Source of the DNA: Bolinopsis microptera
Lineage: Eukaryota; Ctenophora; Tentaculata; Lobata; Bolinopsidae
Reading direction: 5' to 3'
Length of the DNA: 64,000 nucleotides
Assembly: GCF_026151205.1 (NCBI RefSeq)
Contig: NC_087082.1
Location: 11,098,707-11,162,706, forward strand
Under the pieces are notes generated by a model, which saw nothing but the letters and a program-made list of their open reading frames with translations, was not told where the DNA came from and did not search any database. The position numbers were made by a program, and so were the translations under genes. The first letter of the stretch is position 1, and the number at the start of each line of letters is the position of its first letter. Positions 56,318-64,000 of this stretch are shown here, in pieces.

Positions 56318-58061
56318 TCAATGAAGCTCGTGGGCGTCGTTCAGGTACATGGTGGTCAACATACAGAACACATAGGCCTGTACTACAGCGACGGCAATCT
56401 CCAGAATACACACAGGGACTAGAGCTGCGGTGCAGAGGACCCCACCGATAGCGCCACCTGCAGTTCCGCTAGCCAGCATCTGGGCACCGAAATCAGAGAT
56501 GATATGCAGGATCATGTGGCCAGCAGTCAGGTTAGCTCCAAGACGAACTCCAAGGGAGACAGCCCGAGAGAAGAATGAGATCTGAAAAAAATGTATTTTG
56601 TAAGTCATTATTAGATTAAGGTAAACAAGATGTATAAGCAAAATATGATAAGGATACTTTAACTACGTTAAACAAAAGTGATATCAAATGAAGTTGGCTC
56701 GTAAGATGTGTCAACAAAAATATCAAAATTCTTCATTAAAAATTATATTCAGTCGTATTTCAAAATTCTTGTATCGTTTTTTAATCGAAAACAACAAGAA
56801 GATAAATTTAAAAACTCACCGTCTCAACAGGAACAAGCAACAGTGCCAACCCAACAGGTGCTCCAGGAGGGAAGAAGAACGAGGCGAAATCCAGCTTGTG
56901 TTTTGCGATGCATTTTATTGTGAGCCCAGCGATCAGAGTGGTACTCATAGCCACTGTGCACCCGATAATCTAAAAGTTATGACGATGTTTTTTTGCAGTT
57001 GCAAAGTTTATATCAGACAGAATATCTGAGATGACATTCTCAATTCTCAAATCTATGATTTCAATCAGCCCAGTCAGAAAAGTATTCGAATGGAGGCAAG
57101 TGAAATTGATATGAAATTGATATCTGAAATGTACCTGAGTAGGCATCTCGATGTAAGGCAGAAGGTTTGTGACATTGCAGAAACCGATGGTGGTGAAGAG
57201 ACCAAGGGCGAAGGGGAAGTAACGGGCACCTTCCTCTCCCAAGTTCTGTTTACACAAATCCTGAAAAGCAATCGTTATAAGTTATAATTGTACAAATTGT
57301 CGCCTGTCCGACGTCATTTGATGCCTCGCTTTTAAGCTCGTAATTCTTCTTACATCTTGTAAAATTTTGAACTTCTTCGCAAGTAGATTATTAAATCGTT
57401 CTTGGCTCAACTAGCTTTTAACTTATTCCCACGAATGCAAACGTTAGTTTGGAGAAATTATGTATCGGACCGCGCGTAAAGTAGGTGCGTGTCCGGCGCG
57501 CGTTCCTAAATGCTGACAGAGAACATTACCAGTCGGATGCTTAGATAATAAATACACCTTTCAAACTAGCAATAGGTTGTCTCTATGGGAGCCAGGAGAG
57601 TTCTCGGAGGAAGAAAACTATTCATCCAGACAACTAGCAAGGAAATTATGACGGGCCAAAAAATCCCTTTATAGAATTAGTTGGTGAAAGGAAATTGTTA
57701 TTGTTGTAGGCAGTTTACAGGGGGGAAATATACCACATTGCAATGGCCATTGACAATGTCCGAGTAAGCTAAATTAGAATCGTGACTCATTTTCATCCAT
57801 GATAGTAATAGCAAGGAATAGGATAAATACTCAATGATTACTTACTTGGACGAAACCGTAGAGCTTTTCTTTGGCAGCCTGGCCTCTTGTGGGGATAACC
57901 CTCATTCCCTTGGCGGCTTCAATCAGCGCCCCAGAAGCAGAAGTCTCGTCTTTTTGGACATGGGTAGTATGGATGTAGTTGGTGAACTGGATAGGAGCTG
58001 CTAGTGCGCGGGCACCAGTGCACAGACCCTGCCGCAGCATAATTCTGGAGCAGCTCAACAT
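56318..58061 (-). CDS. ATP6: ATP synthase subunit a (ATP6), nuclear-encoded with mitochondrial presequence
   Basis: Four exons on the minus strand: 58061-57846, 57260-57135, 56969-56820, 56581-56318. All introns are GT-AG and phase 0. The product is 251 residues. Residues 1-60 are Arg/Ser/Ala-rich without acidic residues at the start (MLSCSRIMLRQG), a matrix-targeting presequence. From about 85 it matches subunit a: TNLLPY, FFPPGAP, VETISF, then the hallmark VRLGANLTAGH with Arg177, the essential proton-path arginine, and ILEIAVAVVQAYVF near the end. It forms the proton half-channels of Fo in the inner membrane. The first transmembrane helix of normal ATP6 appears to be missing. In nearly all animals this gene is mitochondrial; relocation with introns is reported for ctenophores. 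An AATAAA lies 15 nt past the stop. Confidence 0.96.
57261..57845 (-). other. First intron of ATP6
   Basis: Donor GTAAGT at 57845, acceptor CAG at 57261. No coding sequence recognised inside; one CG-rich patch at 57470-57505. Confidence 0.8.
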
Positions 58062-58761
58062 CTTGCTTGGGATAAATAATATGGTTACAACATTTTACTA
58101 GAGATCTTTAATATGGAGTTATTTATTATTTTCATATTAAAGTAGTAAGGATATTTATTAAGGGACATTGACTGATAAAGATGTAATAATATACAAATCA
58201 GTAATAGTAATAGTGTTCAAACAAATTAGTTTGATTAAATATGACTGTCAATCAAATTGTAAAACTGTATTATACCACACACTCTGCATCATGCTATAAT
58301 AACACTGGACGTTATTTAAATGCCTCACGTGTGCAAAAATGCACACAATTTATTATATCTGAGTGAGTTTATGTTCTTTATTATGCTGCGATTTATTTAT
58401 TATTACTAATTATTACTAATTATTATTATTACTATTTACCGTATTCACATTTATATTCTATAAATAGAGTAGAAACAGCGCTTTCAGCTTGCAATAATTT
58501 AATTGGATGAGGCTTAACTGCAACAGTTTTAAATGAGGATTTCAGCGAGATTAAATTGATCTTAAATTGTGTAAAATACAGTTTAAATACAGTCAAGATA
58601 AAACTTAAAAGAATATGTAATACGCTAAATGGCATCGAATCCTCGATAAAAACAATATAACGTCTTTGACTTGGTCTGCAGTTTGTGCAGGTATCTGATT
58701 GCCGATAGCGTGAAACATAGCTGATAGTAGTTTGTGACTATTTCGTCGGTTTTGGAGGACT
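58062..58761. other. Spacer between TFIIS and ATP6
   Basis: About 700 bp, AT-rich, both neighbours on the minus strand. It must hold the ATP6 promoter and TFIIS 3' UTR. Immediately before the ATP6 ATG the minus strand reads TTATTTATCCCAAGCAAG, a possible splice acceptor for a leader. No ORF of note. Confidence 0.5.
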
Positions 58762-61700
58762 TCAACAGAACTGAAATAATAATGGTTACTATTTTGGGGC
58801 ACATCACAACAACAAAAAATGAGACGAAATTTCTGTCCAAAGAAATAATAATCTTACTCTAATCAACTCTAATCAACTTTATAACTAACTTTAAACTTAC
58901 TAATCAATAAAATTTCTAAAACGTACCTTCCATCTATGACCACAGTGCTCACAAACACAGAAAGTAGTCATGGGTTCATCCGCACTTCTCGTCTGCAGCT
59001 GATTATAAAGCACATCACTCTTCTTGCACTTCCCGCAAGTCAAGAGATTGGTTTTAGTTCCGCTTGTTACTGCTATCTGCGCCTCTCTTATCGCTTCCTT
59101 CTGGTACTCGTTCCTTTTTTCTCGCATCCTCTGGCTTGCCATTTCCTGATAGGATAAAGTTAGTATATGATAAAATGCGATCTCTGTCGTGGAGAGATTC
59201 GAAGTTGGTGGTTGAGATCGAGAGGGTATATATAACTTTAGGAGACCTCAACCACTAACCACATACAATCCTGTACGTGCTAAAATCAAGTATAGTTTGA
59301 GCTTCGAGAAGAGTAAATTTTCGAGTGAAAAATAATGCTCCTGCTTGATTGCAGTAGTTGAGCACTTTTTGGGAAACCAAGCAACAACTAATTATCAATA
59401 ATTAATATATATTGTTTATACTGAGCAAAGATCTCACCTCAGGGGCCATCTTAGCAACCATCTCGGCCGACACGCCGCCAGTTAAAACCAGGGTTATGAA
59501 ATCTGGATTCTTTTCGTCTCCCAAGTTAGACACTCTGCTTCGGATCCTGGGAGGTACATTTTTTCAAACTTCAGCTTTTCAATTTTAAAAGTCTATCGAC
59601 ATGAAGTGTTAAAGAAACCGAGTCAAGGCATCACCAAACATTACCAAGAAAGTATAACCAAATGTTTACCGATAAAGTGCTGTATGAAATTTGACTTTAT
59701 TTATTATTATTTATTTATCTATTTGCGAAAAATATTGAAGACAAACAATGTCGACTATGGATGATTAATATTTCTTATCTGACCTGTTTTTATACTTCAT
59801 ATTAGTCCCCCTCATCTCCTGAAATATACATTTCTCAATATCAGACGCTACTTGATACACGCTGACTTTAGCTTCGCCACCATCCTCAACCCTTCTCTTC
59901 TTCATTGCGTTGTATAGCAGGTCTCTACATTTGTTCCTGAACGGTGCTTATTAAACAATGTTATCAATTTAAATTGAAGCACATCGTTTAAATACCATTC
60001 TATGTTTCATTTCGAAACACTTACAAACTGCATTAAATTAAAATCTAATTCGTGTTTAACTTTCTGACAATGAACTAAACAAACGAAGCGCCAATCTATC
60101 CAACATATTTTTAATGTATATTTAACATGTTTAACATATTTAACATATTTAACATACTAACATATTTAACACTTTAAAAGGTCTGACTGCCTACCTGACT
60201 GGGTCCTGCAAATCTTCTGCACCCTCTGGGAGATCCTCCTCTTCCTTTGGAGAAGGGGAGAGAGCAAGAGCTGGCTCCATTTCTTTCACCTGAAAACACC
60301 TTTTATAAACCTTTTATAAACATCTTCTACTTTGAAAATAACTGCAGTTGTTATAGTATAAACAATAACCAGTGACCAGTGACCAGCCACTATCCTTATC
60401 TATATTCTATTTTATTAAATATTTAAATCTTTATCTACAGAACAGTTCGCCTCATTTCTTTTTGGAAAAGAAATTGCCATTGGATACCAAGAGCTATTTA
60501 AAAAATTTTATAATCAGTAAGATTGTGAATAATTTGAAACTTACCGGCGCTACTTTTTCTTCTGATTTCAAGTTTTCTTTAGGTTTGGTGTTAGGAACTG
60601 AAAGATAAAAACCGACGTAGAGTAAAAGAAATGGATAATTGGTTTCAAACCGATGAATAAACTTGTGGAAAAACACTCATTTAAAAGTCATATACATTAA
60701 AAAACCTCCCTTGTATTCATCAGCACCAATGGAGGACCCCAAGGTGATAGTGTTTCAGGCCTCTGTTTCACAGTCACTCTAGCTGGTGCCTGCTACCACC
60801 TGCGTGCCGTGACGCTGCGACCAACCCCCCCTATAAGCCCTAGCGGCATGCCTGAAGAAGATGCCTACTCTGATGACATCGACTATCTTGGTGAAGACAA
60901 AGATGCTCTAGAAGCCCTCCTCCCTATCGCTACTAAGGTGTTCAAAGAGTGGAATCTGAATATTAATGAATCAAAGACAGAGTTTGTACACGTCTACATA
61001 GCTGGGAAAGATGAGGTCATGGATGATGGTAAACCCCTTAGAATGAATGAAGAATGGTGCAGTAGCAAGTTGTTGGGTTCTCTGCTAGAAAGTAGGAAAG
61101 ATGTCACCAGAAGAATCATGCTAGCCAATGTAGCATTCCAGAACTTCAAGAAGGTCTGGTGCCAGAGTAAGATCCCCCTACAGAAGAAGCTGAAGGTCTA
61201 TGAGGCTCAAGTAGTATCTATCCTCATGTATAACTCTAGTTGCTGGGGAATGCCTAAATCGTACTGGGACAAACTAGATGCATGTCACCGTAACCACCTC
61301 AGAAAGATCATGAATGTCAGCTGGCCACGCAGTATGATGTCCAAAGATACCCTCTACAAACAGAGTAACTCTACCCCTATGTCTGAGCGTGCTGAGTTAT
61401 CTAGGTGGAAGATGCTAGGACACATACTGAGGAGCGATGAAAGATCACCAGCTCAAGCTGCGCTGTGTTTTGCTGTCGAGATGTGTAGTGAAGTTGGTAG
61501 ACTCGGGGCTCACAGACGTAACCTCCTACACCACCTGAAGGTTGACCTCTGGAAGCGTTTCATCTTGCTGGAGTCGTATGATGATATTCTCAATTTGAGA
61601 GAACTTGCTAGTGACCGTGGTTATTGGAGTAAATTGTTTAACTTTATACTTGAGTACAAGTCAATTTGACTATTGGGACATATAATTTTACAAAGGATCA

Positions 61701-62221
61701 CGTTTCGGTTCTAAATTATTTTAGGATTGTTGACATTTGAAAGATTGACAGTACATGTTTGATAATAATACATTAAAAATACCCTACCTGGTACAAGTTT
61801 TTTCCAACTCTTGATGAGAGATTTGGTGAGGGAAGCTAATTCGGGGTTCTCGGTTCTCTTTCGGATCGTGTTCACTGATAATCCAACACGTGTTTTCTGT
61901 AAGGGTTAGTTTCGTTATGCAATGTTTATTTTGGTAATTATCAGGCAGCACATGACCATAACAATAATGATTTCAAACTGATCACTTGGTCGTATTTTTT
62001 GGGATACCAATTTAATACATTATTTATCGGTATAAATAATACAATTTATTAATATTAGCACAATGAAATACCTTATACAAATCAAATACCTGCAGCATCT
62101 CGAGGGACATGGGGAGGGACTGTAGGGCTTTGAGTAAATCTGTAACATTGTCCTCGTTGAAATCTTTTGCCTTGATAATAGAATCTAATTTTCTACCAAT
62201 ACTGAAAACATCATCTGCCAT
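58762..62221 (-). CDS. TCEA: Transcription elongation factor S-II (TFIIS)
   Basis: Eight exons on the minus strand: 62221-62090, 61896-61788, 60597-60545, 60289-60195, 59936-59784, 59546-59438, 59145-58927, 58770-58762. All are GT-AG with consistent phases, giving 292 residues (human TCEA1 is about 301). Residues 1-85 form the N-terminal helical bundle ([19 protein letters not shown]). About 128-240 is the Pol II-binding central domain ([22 protein letters not shown]). About 245-292 is the zinc ribbon: C-x2-C, the catalytic hairpin [10 protein letters not shown] with its Asp-Glu pair, C-x2-C and the GHRWKFC terminus. The last exon encodes only FC and the stop. TFIIS rescues backtracked RNA polymerase II in the nucleus by stimulating transcript cleavage. 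Confidence 0.97.
60713..61669 (+). pseudogene. 5'-truncated LINE inside TFIIS intron 2, antisense to the host gene
   Basis: The open frame extends in from about 60713 ([19 protein letters not shown]) to the stop at 61669. It contains RT motif B ([10 protein letters not shown]), motif C ([10 protein letters not shown], in place of the common ADD) and the C-terminal [16 protein letters not shown] ... [13 protein letters not shown] blocks of non-LTR retrotransposons. The endonuclease and first half of the RT are missing. The frame is intact, so it inserted recently. It occupies most of the intron between 60598 and 61787 without touching splice sites. Confidence 0.88.
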
Positions 62222-62240
62222 CCTGATAAATGTAGCAAAT
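62222..62240 (-). promoter_or_regulatory. Splice acceptor one base before the TFIIS start codon
   Basis: The minus strand reads TTTGCTACATTTATCAG then G-ATG. It is a good acceptor that would receive either an upstream 5' UTR exon or a trans-spliced leader. Spliced-leader trans-splicing has been reported in ctenophores. Confidence 0.5.
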
Positions 62241-64000
62241 TGAGAATTTAAACTTATATTAAATGGGAAGCTTCTACTAAATGGGAACAGATTGGATAGC
62301 GAAGATTATTAAGGAAAGATAAAGGTCTTCCAAACTCGTGCTGTCTAGCTTCTCGATTAAAGGTATGTGGCAAGATAAGACTTATTTGATTGAAACCAAT
62401 ATTATTGTGAGGCACGGCACAATCATAAAAACAAAAGTTTCATTTTAACAAATGATTTTTCTTTTCTTTTAAAAATAAATAACAATATCGACATAGCAAC
62501 ACGAACGTGATCGTATTGTTTCAGACAATGATAAAAACGCATCAAAAACTCATAACCGTGATTTTAGACAAAATTATATAATTTGGCTGTGTTGTATAAA
62601 TTAGGAATATTTTGGTTTCGCCCACTTTTCGACAGGATGTAACTACTCACTATTTAGTATTTATTGTCATAAGGACCATGACCACGTCGTGGTGTGATGG
62701 TTGCTTCTGAGACAGACTGAAAAAAGGCTCAAGTTCAAGTTTGAGGAACAGTACTGTTCAGAGAAACAAAATTGTGAAAGTGGTTGCTTGCAATGTATGG
62801 CTTAATCTGTGTTAACAGCTGATGCCTGGCATCAGTAGATTTATCAAGAACTTTGATTGACAGGCAGATTTGGACTCTCCAATAATTTTGATAGGACTAT
62901 TGAATTTGTAAGATTTGCTAGTTAGACGGTGGAAATATGTTTAAACGTTTTCTAGAGACGAAGTTCAAAGTTTTATTCAACATATATTTATTTATAACAG
63001 ATTCATTAACTGACATTGTTATTTTTATGACATTATTGTTATTAAATCTAAAATAGCTACTAATTTTATGACAAAGGAGCTCATAACCTTATTTCTAAGG
63101 ATTCTATTCTGTGTTAGTTGTCGACACCTGCACCCTATGAAGGCCTTTCATGAAGATTATGAGTCACTGATGCAAAAGGTCATTTCGCATTTAAATTCAA
63201 TTTTAGCCAAAGTGCGAACATGATAACTGCATGAATTCACCTCACAAATAAAGAATTCAGCTGTTGTCCAGTTACCCCTATTTTCACATTAATCTGAGGT
63301 GATCAGCTGATGAACTGAACCTATATACAATTGCTGTACGTAAAGGGTCAGTTGAAAGCACGTGGAGCGGAGCCTTTAGTCAGCACTTTAGAAGAAACGT
63401 CAAATTTACCAGTATGACTTGAATCTCATAGGCTATGAAATATAAACATGACAATCTTGAGGATGTACTGATCAATTTTTACTGGTTGGATATAAAGAAA
63501 AGGATTGCATTCAAAATCTTACAACTATCTCACAAGTCCTTGCTAAGATTATACTATCTTATAAATTAAGATTAAAAAGTTTGTCACACATAGTCGACTT
63601 TTGACGATAAAGCACATGATATAAACAATGGGAATTATTATGAATGAGTACTCCACATCACTGAGAATACATTAAAACATAGATAAAAATCAAATAACAC
63701 ATCGAAATGATTATCAAATAAGGTGAAATGATTTCTGAAATGTAATGACAACACTAACATATTCTAGTAAAATTATGACAGTATTTCCGTTAGCGCTCGA
63801 TTTTCATACTACGATGTAAATTGAAGAAAATAAGCGCGGCGCGCCTAAAATTTTGATTTCTGGTTTCATTTTAAATCATTTTTGGCCACAATTAATATAA
63901 TTCCATTACAAGATATATGAAAGCATTTTCCACTATAAAGCACCAAAGTAAAAAAATTAAGTGCGCGCAATAGCCTAAATTTTTACCACTTTTAAAAAAA
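62241..64000. other. Upstream of TFIIS; nothing recognised
   Basis: AT-rich non-coding sequence, presumably the promoter and possibly a 5' UTR exon of TFIIS. No ORF, RNA gene or repeat family was recognised. An accacgtcgtggt palindrome is at about 62683. Confidence 0.4.

Noticed and set aside
58900..58926. VRFRNFID ending of TFIIS read straight through from the zinc-ribbon exon
   Set aside because: GTACGT at 58926 is a donor; splicing to 58770 restores the family-typical RWKFC terminus.

Overview
The window is eukaryotic nuclear DNA: AT-rich, intron-bearing and full of retroelements, with no operons or ribosome binding sites. The best clue to the organism is a nuclear, intron-containing gene for mitochondrial ATP synthase subunit a (ATP6) with an added targeting presequence. 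Almost all animals keep ATP6 in mtDNA; ctenophores such as Mnemiopsis are the known animals in which it moved to the nucleus. A ctenophore (comb jelly) is therefore the most likely source. This is inference from one gene plus general character.

Layout. 1-11.6 kb: a seven-exon minus-strand gene, open at the left edge. Its C-terminal exons read as a divergent SMAD MH2 domain, perhaps inhibitory type, and its long N-terminal part carries about 18 copies of a 10-residue KRSSSQSG-type repeat. Its introns hold a 31-bp satellite with an 8-unit higher-order period and a 22-bp satellite. 11.6-27 kb: no host gene seen. This stretch has GA/CA microsatellites, four non-LTR or protease-bearing transposon fragments, a noisy homopolymer-rich stretch (18.66-19.96 kb) and several dispersed repeats. 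27.2-33.8 kb: a young LTR element with 1.82-kb LTRs and a perfect 5-bp target duplication that encodes only a Gag-like protein; it sits inside an older GC-rich repeat. 34.7-37.5 kb: nested inverted-repeat elements. 38.4-40.75 kb: a compact TRPA-type channel gene on the minus strand with one frame break. 42.9-51.8 kb: a complete Ty3/gypsy-class endogenous retrovirus on the minus strand with identical 494-bp LTRs, gag, pol, an env-like ORF and a textbook -1 frameshift signal. 52.5-56.1 kb: a tRNA-derived SINE with a 21-bp target duplication, then G-run-rich MITEs. 56.3-58.06 kb: nuclear ATP6, four exons, minus strand. 58.76-62.2 kb: TFIIS (TCEA), eight exons, minus strand, with a truncated LINE in its second intron. 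62.2-64 kb: nothing recognised.

The four host genes are functionally unrelated: signalling, a cation channel, the F1Fo ATP synthase, and transcription elongation. All lie on the minus strand. Exon models for SMAD-like, ATP6 and TFIIS were built by hand from canonical GT-AG sites, and the reading phase stays intact across every junction, which is the main support for them.
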